Source of the DNA: DATJCV01 sp963707665
GTDB lineage: Bacteria > Pseudomonadota > Gammaproteobacteria > Burkholderiales > Burkholderiaceae_D
Assembly: GCA_963707665.1 (NCBI GenBank)
Contig: CAVPQU010000018.1
Location: 248,001 to 312,000, forward strand
DNA length: 64,000 bases
Direction of reading: 5' to 3'
Part shown: positions 17,239 through 24,865 of the stretch, piece by piece
Position numbering within the stretch: position 1 is the stretch's first letter
Layout: the number at the start of each line of letters is the position of its first letter
Translations under genes and position numbers: made by a program
The notes under the pieces: generated by a model
The model's database searches: none
Seen by the model: the letters and a program-made list of their open reading frames with translations, nothing else
What the model was told of the DNA's origin: nothing

Positions 17239-18177
17239 ATGAAAATCGTTATTTCCGAATTCATGGAGCAAGGCTCGGTGGCGACACTGTCGGCGCGTTT
17301 CGACACTGTCTACGAACCGGGCCTGGTCGATCGCCGCAGCGATTTGCTGGCCATGCTGGCCGATACCGATGCGTTGATCGTGCGCAATCGGACCCAGGTC
17401 GATCGCGTGCTCCTCGAGGCCGCACCGCGCTTGCGCGTCGTCGGCCGGCTGGGAGTTGGTCTCGACAACATCGAGGTCGGCACTTGTGAGGAACGCGGCA
17501 TTATCGTGATTCCGGCGACTGGCGCCAATGCCGGTGCCGTGGCCGAATATGTGATCGCCACCGCGATGCTTCTTCTGCGTCAGGCATATTTGCACAGCGC
17601 CGAGACGGCCGCTGGGAAATGGCCGCGTGCCGCCTTGTCCAACGGCAGCGAGATTGCAGGCAAGACGCTGGGTTTGGTCGGTTTTGGAGGTATCGGCCAG
17701 CTGGTGGCGAAACTGGCGCATGCTCTTGGCATGCATGTCATTGCGCACGATCCACTGATTATGCCCGCGGCGCCACTGTGGAATCAAACCCGCGTGGCGC
17801 CAAGCGGATTCGAACCCTTGCTGGAAAAATCGGACGTCATTTCCCTGCATGTGCCGCTGACGCCGCAAACGCGCCATCTGATTGATCAAGCCGCATTGGC
17901 GCGGATGAAGCCGGGGGCCGTCCTGATCAACAGCGCGCGGGGTGGCATCGTGGATGAGGCAGCGTTGGCGGCGGCGTTGCAGAGCGGGCGGCTGGGGGGC
18001 GCCGCGATCGATGTTTTCGACCTGGAGCCGCTACCTGCGGACAGTGCCCTGGCCGTTGCGCCGAACCTGATTCTGACGCCGCATATTGCCGGCGTCACGT
18101 TGGAATCGAATATCCGTGTCAGCACGCTGATTGCTGAAAAAGTCGACGCGTATTTACGGGCAGGTACCGAGGCGTAG
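17239..18177 (+). CDS. slcC: (S)-sulfolactate dehydrogenase (D-isomer-specific 2-hydroxyacid dehydrogenase family)
   Basis: NAD-dependent dehydrogenase of 312 residues, predicted to oxidise (S)-3-sulfolactate to sulfopyruvate. It begins KIVISEFMEQGSVATL and contains RNRTQV, GRLGVGLDNIE and PATGAN, a pattern I associate with SlcC of Chromohalobacter. The Rossmann motif is GLVGFGGIGQLVA. The catalytic residues are recognisable: Arg in NSARGG, Glu in DVFDLEP and His in TPHIAG. ATG 17239 is preferred to GTG 17212. It lies between the permease and comC; with ComC and SuyAB it forms the sulfolactate racemisation-and-cleavage route. Confidence 0.85.
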   Translation: MKIVISEFMEQGSVATLSARFDTVYEPGLVDRRSDLLAMLADTDALIVRNRTQVDRVLLEAAPRLRVVGRLGVGLDNIEVGTCEERGIIVIPATGANAGAVAEYVIATAMLLLRQAYLHSAETAAGKWPRAALSNGSEIAGKTLGLVGFGGIGQLVAKLAHALGMHVIAHDPLIMPAAPLWNQTRVAPSGFEPLLEKSDVISLHVPLTPQTRHLIDQAALARMKPGAVLINSARGGIVDEAALAAALQSGRLGGAAIDVFDLEPLPADSALAVAPNLILTPHIAGVTLESNIRVSTLIAEKVDAYLRAGTEA

Positions 18178-18243
18178 ACGCTGTGACGCACATAATCCCA
18201 AGCCAAGCCAACCACTATCTATTTCCAACCAGGATCGCATTTC

Positions 18244-19257
18244 ATGCCCGTATTGCAGATCGATGAGTTGACACAGCTTGCGGCCAGAGCATTGGCCATG
18301 GCCGGCGCCAGCCGTGGCGCCGCGCTGGCGGCGGCACGGGCGCTGGTTGCCGCCGAAGGGCAGGGGCTGGGTTCGCATGGGGTGTCGCGCATACCGCAGT
18401 ACGCGGCATTTCTACGCAACGGCCGCAGCAATCCGCAGGCGGTGCCGGCGATTGTGCGCAGCAAGGGCGGAGTTTGCTTGATCGATGCCGAAAGCGGCAT
18501 GGCGTATGAAGCTTGCGCCCTGGCCATCGACACCGCACAGGCGCGGGCCCGTAAGTTTGGGGTGTCCTGCGTTGGCGTCACTAACAGCAATCATTTTGGT
18601 GCGGCGGCCTTGCATCTTGAACCGCTGGGCGCGGCCGGGATGGTTGGCCTGGCATTCAGCAATTCGCCGGCGGCGATGCCGGCCTGGAGTGGCAGGACGC
18701 CTCTGTTCGGCACCAATCCGATTGCAGCGGTATTTCCGCGCCGTGATGCGGCGCCTTTGCTGATTGACCTGGCGCTATCCGAAGTGGCGCGCGGCAAGAT
18801 CATGATGGCCGCCAAGGAGGGCAAGCCGATCCCACCCGGTTGGGCACTCGACAAGGACGGCCAACCGACCACCGATGCCCGTGCGGCGCTCGCCGGCAGC
18901 ATGTTGCCGGTGGGCGGCGTCAAAGGCGCGATGCTGGCGCTCACGGTCGAGTTGCTGGTGTGCGCGCTGACTGGCGCGGCATTCGGTTTCGAGGCCGATT
19001 CCTTCTTTGTCGAGGAGGGTAACCAGCCGCGACTCGGCCAGTTGTTTATCGCGGTCGACCCGGCAGCGGCAGCGGGTGCCGACATGTATTTCTCCCGCAC
19101 CGAGCGCTTGATCGAAATGATGTTGCAGGATGAGGGCGTGCGCTTGCCCGGCGAGCGACGCCGCGCGTTTTTGGAACAGGCTCGGCAGCACGGAATCGAG
19201 GTGGCGGACGGCTTGTATCGGCAGATTGCGGCACTGGCGGGAGATACATTGAACTGA
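18244..19257 (+). CDS. comC: (R)-sulfolactate dehydrogenase (malate/L-lactate dehydrogenase Ldh2 family)
   Basis: NAD(P)-dependent oxidoreductase of 337 residues, predicted to reduce sulfopyruvate to (R)-sulfolactate, the SuyAB substrate. Ldh2-family features are GSHGVSRIPQYA near residue 40, SNHFGAAA with the second conserved His, and AFSNSPAAMPAW with GTNPIAAVFP for cofactor binding. PVGGVKGAMLAL is in the C-terminal part. The family also contains malate, ureidoglycolate and sulfolactate dehydrogenases, so the name rests partly on the suyAB/slcC context. A C4 hydroxy-diacid is an alternative substrate. Confidence 0.82.
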   Translation: MPVLQIDELTQLAARALAMAGASRGAALAAARALVAAEGQGLGSHGVSRIPQYAAFLRNGRSNPQAVPAIVRSKGGVCLIDAESGMAYEACALAIDTAQARARKFGVSCVGVTNSNHFGAAALHLEPLGAAGMVGLAFSNSPAAMPAWSGRTPLFGTNPIAAVFPRRDAAPLLIDLALSEVARGKIMMAAKEGKPIPPGWALDKDGQPTTDARAALAGSMLPVGGVKGAMLALTVELLVCALTGAAFGFEADSFFVEEGNQPRLGQLFIAVDPAAAAGADMYFSRTERLIEMMLQDEGVRLPGERRRAFLEQARQHGIEVADGLYRQIAALAGDTLN

Positions 19258-19343
19258 GGCGACGGAAGGCGTGCAGCCACTTGTTTCTCAATTTTCCCAA
19301 GCCTGAACAACGAGATTTCAATCACGGTCAATATGGCGGCAAC

Positions 19344-20060
19344 ATGGCAAGTAATTTGACAGTCAAGGTATGGCGCGGTACGCAGAACGGAAGCTTCGTG
19401 ACTTATGAGGTGCCACGCCGCGAGAGTCAGACCGTACTTGACGTGGTGACGTATATCCAGCGCCATCTCGACCATACGCTTTCGTACCGGTTTTCCTGCC
19501 GCGTGGGCATGTGCGGTTCGTGCGCGATGACGGTGAATGGCGTTGCGCGCTGGACCTGCCGCACCCATGTCGGCAAGGTTGCGGCCGACGGCATGCTGGA
19601 AATCGGACCGCTGGCGAATCTGCCGGTGATCAAGGATCTGGCCGCCGATATGCGTGAGTTTTTCGACAAATGGGCGCGCGCCAAAGGCCAGTTCAAGGGC
19701 AGCAAGACTCGGCACGACGACTTCGAGCGGGTCGAACCCGCATCGAAAGAGCGGGTGGCCGCCAATGCCGGCATCGAATGCATCGGCTGCGGCATCTGTT
19801 ATGCAAGCTGCGATGTGGTGAGCTGGCGTCCGGCTTTTCTCGGCCCTGCAGCCCTCAACCGTGCCTGGACATTGGTCAACGATGTGCGCGACACACAGCA
19901 ACGCGAGCGACTGCAGGCGGTGGCCGGCGACGCCGGTTGCCACTCCTGCCATACGCAGGGTTCGTGCACCGAACGTTGTCCAAAGCAGATTGCGCCGACT
20001 GCTGGAATTGCCGGCCTGAAACTGCGCACGGCCAAGGCCGCAATCCGGGGACGCCTGTGA
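19344..20060 (+). CDS. succinate dehydrogenase/fumarate reductase-like iron-sulfur subunit
   Basis: Electron-transfer subunit of 238 residues. The N-terminal domain has the plant-type [2Fe-2S] ligands CRVGMCGSC and WTC. The C-terminal domain has CIGCGICYASC, and CHSCHTQGSC followed by CPKQI, for the [4Fe-4S] and [3Fe-4S] clusters. All expected cysteines are present. It probably passes electrons between the flavoprotein at 22319 and the membrane anchors that follow. The stop overlaps the GTG start of the next gene. The gene order (Fe-S, anchors, fumarase, flavoprotein) is unlike the usual sdhCDAB. Confidence 0.87.
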   Translation: MASNLTVKVWRGTQNGSFVTYEVPRRESQTVLDVVTYIQRHLDHTLSYRFSCRVGMCGSCAMTVNGVARWTCRTHVGKVAADGMLEIGPLANLPVIKDLAADMREFFDKWARAKGQFKGSKTRHDDFERVEPASKERVAANAGIECIGCGICYASCDVVSWRPAFLGPAALNRAWTLVNDVRDTQQRERLQAVAGDAGCHSCHTQGSCTERCPKQIAPTAGIAGLKLRTAKAAIRGRL

Positions 20061-20407
20061 ATAGCGCTTCCGCTTCCAGCCAGGCTCGACGCTGGTACTG
20101 GCAGCGCCTTAGCGCGATGGTGCTGGCGCTGTGCGTGCTGCTGCATCTGGCCGGCATCATCTATGCGGTGCGCGGCGGGTTGACTGGCGCCGAGATTTTG
20201 GGCCGTACCCAGGGTAACTGGTGGTTCGGCCTGTTTTATGGCGTGTTCGTGCTGGCTTGCGCGGTGCATGTGCCGCCCGGGATCGCCAATATCATCGAGG
20301 AATGGCTCGGCTGGTCCGGGGTTGGCGCAAGGCTGATATCGAACCTGTTTGGCGTAATGATTTTGATAAGCGGCTGGCGCGCGGTGTATGCGGTGGTGGT
20401 CGCATGA
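20057..20407 (+). CDS. succinate dehydrogenase/fumarate reductase-like membrane anchor, first
   Basis: A 116-residue protein with three hydrophobic helices, starting at GTG 20057 inside the stop of the preceding gene. Histidines in helix 1 (LLHLAGIIYA) and helix 2 (CAVHVPPGIANI) are placed as heme b ligands in cytochrome b subunits. It ends in ATGA overlap with the second anchor. Similarity to SdhC/FrdC is inferred from size, helices and neighbours. Confidence 0.75.
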   Translation: MNSASASSQARRWYWQRLSAMVLALCVLLHLAGIIYAVRGGLTGAEILGRTQGNWWFGLFYGVFVLACAVHVPPGIANIIEEWLGWSGVGARLISNLFGVMILISGWRAVYAVVVA

Positions 20408-20763
20408 TCCGCAGCAATGACTTCCGCGCACGCCAGCATCCGGCCTACTGGGCGTTTTTGCTACACCGGATTTCGGGCCTGTCGCTGGCACTGTTTTTGC
20501 CGCTGCATTTCTGGGCATTGAGTCAGGCACTGGCCGGCTCGGCGGCGCTGGACGGCTTTCTCCGATTTGCCGATCAATCGTTATTCAAGTTCGGCGAATG
20601 GGGGCTGGTCGTGCTGCTGTCGCTGCACATGATGGGTGGCCTGAGGCTGCTGTTGATCGAATTTGGCTCCTGGTCAGGGCTGCGCAAGAACTGGATCGCA
20701 GGTTCATTCGGATTTGCATTTGCAACCGGGCTGGCATTTGCGCTGGCGCTGATCGGAAAATGA
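20404..20763 (+). CDS. succinate dehydrogenase/fumarate reductase-like membrane anchor, second
   Basis: A 119-residue protein with three helices. It contains the SdhC-type motif AFLLHRISGLSLALFLPLHF, with the HRxSG signature, and SLHMMGGLRLL in the second helix with a candidate heme-ligand His. ATG 20404 overlaps the previous stop. With the preceding gene it would anchor the complex and connect it to the quinone pool. Confidence 0.8.
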   Translation: MIRSNDFRARQHPAYWAFLLHRISGLSLALFLPLHFWALSQALAGSAALDGFLRFADQSLFKFGEWGLVVLLSLHMMGGLRLLLIEFGSWSGLRKNWIAGSFGFAFATGLAFALALIGK

Positions 20764-20829
20764 AGATCGATGCAAGCGCAGGTATTCATCGCGACCGAGC
20801 AAATGGGGTCGCCCACTGAGGGAAACAAC

Positions 20830-21705
20830 ATGAAAATCGATTTGCAGGAAATCGAACAGATCGCTAAGGAGCTGTACATACGCGCTCTGAAGATTTTGCC
20901 ACCGGACATCAAGCAGGGTTTTACCGATCTGGTCCAGAACGAGACCGGTGTCGGCGCCCAACGGATTCTGGCGACGATGGTGACCAACATCCAGGTTGCC
21001 GAACGGCAGGACAACCTCCTGTGTCAGGATACCGGCGTGCCGATCTACAAGGTGACAATCGGCAGCGGAGTCGAAGTGGACGGCTATGCGTTGAAGCAGG
21101 CGATACGCAGCGGCTGCGAGCGCGCCACCCGCGAACATCCGTTCCGCTCGTCGGTGGTCCATCCGCTCACGCGCAAGAACGAGCACACCTCGTGCGGAAT
21201 CGAGGTGCCGGTGATCAGCATCGATTTCGTGCCGACACCGCAAACCCTGAAAATCATCATGATCCCGAAGGGCAGCGGCTCTGAAAATAATTCGTTCCTA
21301 AAGATGGCGATTCCTGCAGATGGCATCGATGCGATCAAGACATTTACCATCGATTGCGTGCTGGCGGCCGGCGGCAAGACCTGTCCGCCGACCATCGTCG
21401 GTGTTGGCATCGGTGGGACCTCCGAATTGTGTGTGGCGCTTGCCAAGCGCGCGTCGACCCGGGAGTTGGGCAGCACCTGCAGCGATCCGGACGGTGCGAG
21501 GCTAGAGCAGCAGCTATCGTCTGCCGTCAATCAGCTCGGTGTCGGGCCGCAAGGCCTGGGCGGAGATTCCACTGCTTTCGCCGTGCATGTCGAACTGGCT
21601 GCCACCCACATCACGATGAACCCGGTAGCGGTCAACATGCAATGCCATTCCGCCCGCCGTGCCAGCGCAACGCTGACTCCGGCCGGCACCAGCTACGGAT
21701 ACTGA
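20830..21705 (+). CDS. class I fumarate hydratase-type hydro-lyase, alpha subunit
   Basis: N-terminal half of a two-subunit, oxygen-sensitive iron-sulfur hydro-lyase, 291 residues. The cluster cysteines are visible in LLCQDTGVP, KTCPPTIVGVGIGG and NMQCHS. VHPLTRKNEHTSCG is also typical of the family. Members hydrate fumarate, mesaconate or dehydrate tartrate. ATG 20830 follows the previous gene after 66 bases and is preferred to 20770. The partner starts three bases after the stop. Inclusion in the sulfolactate operon suggests a related C4 substrate. Confidence 0.87.
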   Translation: MKIDLQEIEQIAKELYIRALKILPPDIKQGFTDLVQNETGVGAQRILATMVTNIQVAERQDNLLCQDTGVPIYKVTIGSGVEVDGYALKQAIRSGCERATREHPFRSSVVHPLTRKNEHTSCGIEVPVISIDFVPTPQTLKIIMIPKGSGSENNSFLKMAIPADGIDAIKTFTIDCVLAAGGKTCPPTIVGVGIGGTSELCVALAKRASTRELGSTCSDPDGARLEQQLSSAVNQLGVGPQGLGGDSTAFAVHVELAATHITMNPVAVNMQCHSARRASATLTPAGTSYGY

Positions 21706-21707
21706 TC

Positions 21708-22322
21708 ATGGCTCACTACGAACTTTCCACTCCAGTCAGCGAAACGCAGATGCGGCAGTTGCATGTGAACGACACCGTAACCTTGCAGTCGACATTGTTC
21801 GGCATCCGCGATGCGACCCAGATACACATGTTCGATCACGGCCGTACAACGCGCTTTGACCTGCATGGCCACGCGGTGATTCACACCGCACCGAATGTAA
21901 AAAGGGTTCTCGCCAGCACCGAGAATCCGGCCGGGTATGCGCCGCTTTGTATCGGCACCACCACTTCGGATCGCATGGAGCGTTTCACGCGGCCGCTGAT
22001 GGCGCAGTACGGGGTGCGCATCATTGTCGGCAAGGGCGGTCTGCGCGAGGACTCGCTACACGCGTTCAAGGAATTGGGTGGCGTGTACCTGGCGATCGTC
22101 GGCGGTACGGCGGCGCTGGAGACAACCTGGATCGAGCAGATCGAGGATGTCGATCTGGACGACCTGAACCCGGAATCGCTGTGGAGATTCCGCATCCGGG
22201 ATTTTGGCCCGCTACTGGTGGCGATGGATAGCCATGGCGCCAGCCTGTACCAGGAGGTGCGGCAGGATACGGCGGCGCGCCGGGCGCAGGTGCTGGCGTC
22301 GCTGGGAGTGAAAGCGGGATGA
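21708..22322 (+). CDS. class I fumarate hydratase-type hydro-lyase, beta subunit
   Basis: C-terminal half of the hydro-lyase, 204 residues. It contains the swivelling-domain features FGIRDATQIHMFD (GRDAAHKR-like), HTAPNV, GTTTSDRMERF, VGKGGL and FKELGGVYLAIVGGTAAL. The last is the lysine-glycine-rich loop of TtdB/FumA C-terminal domains. The stop overlaps the flavoprotein start (ATGA), indicating tight co-translation of hydratase and flavoprotein. Confidence 0.87.
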   Translation: MAHYELSTPVSETQMRQLHVNDTVTLQSTLFGIRDATQIHMFDHGRTTRFDLHGHAVIHTAPNVKRVLASTENPAGYAPLCIGTTTSDRMERFTRPLMAQYGVRIIVGKGGLREDSLHAFKELGGVYLAIVGGTAALETTWIEQIEDVDLDDLNPESLWRFRIRDFGPLLVAMDSHGASLYQEVRQDTAARRAQVLASLGVKAG

Positions 22323-24031
22323 ACATGATACGCGTGCAAACCGACATCCTGATCCTGGGCTCCGGCGGCGCCGGCCTGTTCGCCGCGCTGCATGCACATC
22401 AGGCCGATCCTGGGCTGTCGATCACGGTCGCGGTCAAGGGCCTGCTCGGAAAATCCGGCTGCACGCGGATGGTCCAGGGCGGTTACAACGTCGCGCTGGC
22501 GGCGGGCGATTCGGTCGAGCGGCATTTCATGGATACGATCGAGGGCGGCAAGTGGTTACCCGATCAGGACTTGGCGTGGACCTTGGTGACCAAGGCGATC
22601 GAACGGGTGCACGAACTGGAAAATGAACTGGGCTGCTATTTCGATCGCAACCCGGACGGCAGCGTGCATCAGAAAGCCTTTGCCGGCCAGACCTTTGATC
22701 GCACCGTGCACAAGGGCGACCTGACCGGCATCGAAATCATCAACCGCCTGTCGGAACAGGTCTGGGCGCGCGGTATTCGGCGCATGGAAGAACACCGCGC
22801 GGTGGAGCTGATCAAGACTGAGGATGGCTCGGCCCTGGCCGGCGTGCTGATGATCGATATGCGCAACGGCAAATTTGTGTTTGTGCAGGCCAAGGCGGTC
22901 TTGCTGGCGACCGGCGGCGGCCCCACCATGTACAAGTTCCATACCCCATCCGGCGACAAGAGTTGCGATGGCCTGGCCATGGCGTTGCGCGCGGGATTGC
23001 CCCTGCGCGATATGGAGATGGTGCAGTTCCATCCGACCGGGCTGCTGGCCGGTACCGATACTCGCATGACCGGCACCGTGCTGGAGGAGGGTTTGCGCGG
23101 AGCCGGTGGTTATCTGCTGAATGGTGCCGGGGAGCGCTTCATGCAGCACTACGATCCGCGTGGCGAACGGGCGACGCGCGACATCGTGTCGCGCTCGATC
23201 TATTCGGAAATGCGCGCCGGCCGCGCCTCGCCGAATGGCGGCGTCTATATCCAGATGAGCCATCTGGGGCCGGATAAGGTACGCAAGCAGTTCAAGGGCA
23301 TGGTCGAGCGCTGTGCCGACTGCGGCTTCGATCTGGCCGGCGATCCAGTGGAAGTGGTGCCGACCGCGCATTACATGATGGGCGGCGTTGTCTTCCGGCC
23401 GGATTGCAGCACGCCCTTGCACGGGCTGTTCGCCGCCGGCGAAGATACCGGCGGCGTGCACGGCGCGAATCGATTGGGCGGCAACGGCGTTGCCAATTCG
23501 ACCGTGTTTGGCGGTATCGCGGGCGACAACATGGCGGCGTGGCTCAAGGAAAACGACGGCTTACGCGCGCCGGACGAATCAGCGATCGAGCAAAGCGTGG
23601 CATGCAATAGAGCGCCGTTCGGCCTGCCGGTCGGCGATCTGGAGGCGATTCGCGAGGCTCTATACGAGTGCATGTGGAACAACGTCGGCATCCTGCGCAC
23701 TGCAGAGGGATTGACGCAAGGATACGAGCAACTGGGGCAACTTGATGCCGAGCTATCGCTAATTGGCGTCGGTGAGGATGATCCCGCCTTCAACGTTACC
23801 TGGCACGACTGGCTGAACCTGAAGAGCCTGATCACGGTCAGCCGGGTCGTCGCCGTTGCCGCCCTGGCACGCCAAGATTCGCGCGGCGCTCATTATCGGG
23901 AAGATTTTCCCGATAGTGGCGCCTTATCGGGCTCGACCTACACTGTGGTGCGGCAGCACGGCAACACGCTCGAATTGACGCGCCAGCAGGTACATTTCAC
24001 CAGGGTACAGCCGGGCGCGACGATATCGTAG
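22319..24031 (+). CDS. FrdA/SdhA/NadB-like flavoprotein subunit lacking the FAD-linking histidine
   Basis: FAD-dependent oxidoreductase of 570 residues that should interconvert a dicarboxylate and its unsaturated form. FAD binding: GSGGAG at residues 14-19. Active-site elements kept: QFHPTG, TRDIVSRS (catalytic Arg), PTAHYMMGG and HGANRLGGN. Two departures are visible. Cys48 (SGCTRMVQGG) replaces the His that carries covalent FAD in SdhA. E256-E257 (LEEGLRGAGG) stands where E. coli SdhA has Thr-Glu and RGEGG. So FAD is probably non-covalent and the substrate pocket altered. It is the last gene of the operon, and no terminator is evident after it. Confidence 0.85.
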   Translation: MNMIRVQTDILILGSGGAGLFAALHAHQADPGLSITVAVKGLLGKSGCTRMVQGGYNVALAAGDSVERHFMDTIEGGKWLPDQDLAWTLVTKAIERVHELENELGCYFDRNPDGSVHQKAFAGQTFDRTVHKGDLTGIEIINRLSEQVWARGIRRMEEHRAVELIKTEDGSALAGVLMIDMRNGKFVFVQAKAVLLATGGGPTMYKFHTPSGDKSCDGLAMALRAGLPLRDMEMVQFHPTGLLAGTDTRMTGTVLEEGLRGAGGYLLNGAGERFMQHYDPRGERATRDIVSRSIYSEMRAGRASPNGGVYIQMSHLGPDKVRKQFKGMVERCADCGFDLAGDPVEVVPTAHYMMGGVVFRPDCSTPLHGLFAAGEDTGGVHGANRLGGNGVANSTVFGGIAGDNMAAWLKENDGLRAPDESAIEQSVACNRAPFGLPVGDLEAIREALYECMWNNVGILRTAEGLTQGYEQLGQLDAELSLIGVGEDDPAFNVTWHDWLNLKSLITVSRVVAVAALARQDSRGAHYREDFPDSGALSGSTYTVVRQHGNTLELTRQQVHFTRVQPGATIS

Positions 24032-24205
24032 GAATAGTATGCCGCTGGATTCCCTGAAAATTCCTTGCCTTTATCGTTGAGCAAGATTTGCAAATTGCCG
24101 TTGCTGCGTTTCGAGGGCACGAAGGGAAGCGTAAAATACTTGAACGCTGTATTTCATGCGGTGACCTCTTCTGCTCTGTGTCGACATTCCGATAGCATGC
24201 TGGCC

Positions 24206-24865
24206 ATGGACCTGTTTGAACGGGAACCGATGACGGTCGCTCCCGGCGCGTTTTACCGGCCCGACTGGCTGCCGCTGGCAGAGCAGGTGCAGTTGATCGA
24301 GTTGTGCCGCGAATGGGGCCGAGCGCCGGCCGGCTTCATCGTGCCGCGCATGTTCGACGGCACGCCGCTGTTGATCAAGTCGGTGTATCTGGGCTGGTAC
24401 TGGCACCGCGACCGCTATTCGAAATTCGCCGATGCCAACGGCACCATTCCCGTCAAGCCGTTTCCGCCGCTGCTGGCTGCGCTGGCGCAACGCGCCTATG
24501 CGCAGACCTTCGGCAGTCACGGCACATTTGCGCCGGATTCGGCGATCGTCAATTGGTATGGTGAAAACGCGACGCTGGGGATGCATCAGGATCGCGGCGA
24601 GACCGATGCGGTCATTGCCCGCGGCGCACCGGTGATTTCGATCAGCCTCGGCGATTCGGCGCTGTTTCGCTTCGGTAATACCAAGACCAGGGCCAAGCCG
24701 TACCGGGACGTCACGCTGGCCAGTGGCGACCTGTTCGTGTTCGGCGGCGCGTCGAGGATGGCCTATCACGGTGTGCCGAAGGTGTTCAATGGGTCGGCGC
24801 CGGCCGAGCTGGGGCCGCTGCGCGGGCGCCTCAACATCACGATCCGCGAGACCGGTTTCAGCTAG
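24206..24865 (+). CDS. alkB: AlkB-type DNA repair dioxygenase
   Basis: Fe(II)/2-oxoglutarate-dependent enzyme that removes methyl groups from 1-methyladenine and 3-methylcytosine by oxidation, 219 residues. The iron ligands are readable: HxD in MHQDRGE and the distal His in AYHGVPKV. The 2-oxoglutarate-binding arginines are in GRLNITIRE. The substrate-loop region NWYGENATLGMHQD is typical. ATG 24206 matches the usual family start; ATG 24197 is possible. It is convergent with the FAD monooxygenase gene, overlapping by four bases. The gap 24032-24205 shows no clear regulatory site. Confidence 0.92.
   Translation: MDLFEREPMTVAPGAFYRPDWLPLAEQVQLIELCREWGRAPAGFIVPRMFDGTPLLIKSVYLGWYWHRDRYSKFADANGTIPVKPFPPLLAALAQRAYAQTFGSHGTFAPDSAIVNWYGENATLGMHQDRGETDAVIARGAPVISISLGDSALFRFGNTKTRAKPYRDVTLASGDLFVFGGASRMAYHGVPKVFNGSAPAELGPLRGRLNITIRETGFS

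Noticed and set aside
18591..19952. 453-residue minus-strand frame opposite comC and the Fe-S gene
   Set aside because: It spans two plus-strand genes with intact motifs and has no conserved sequence of its own.
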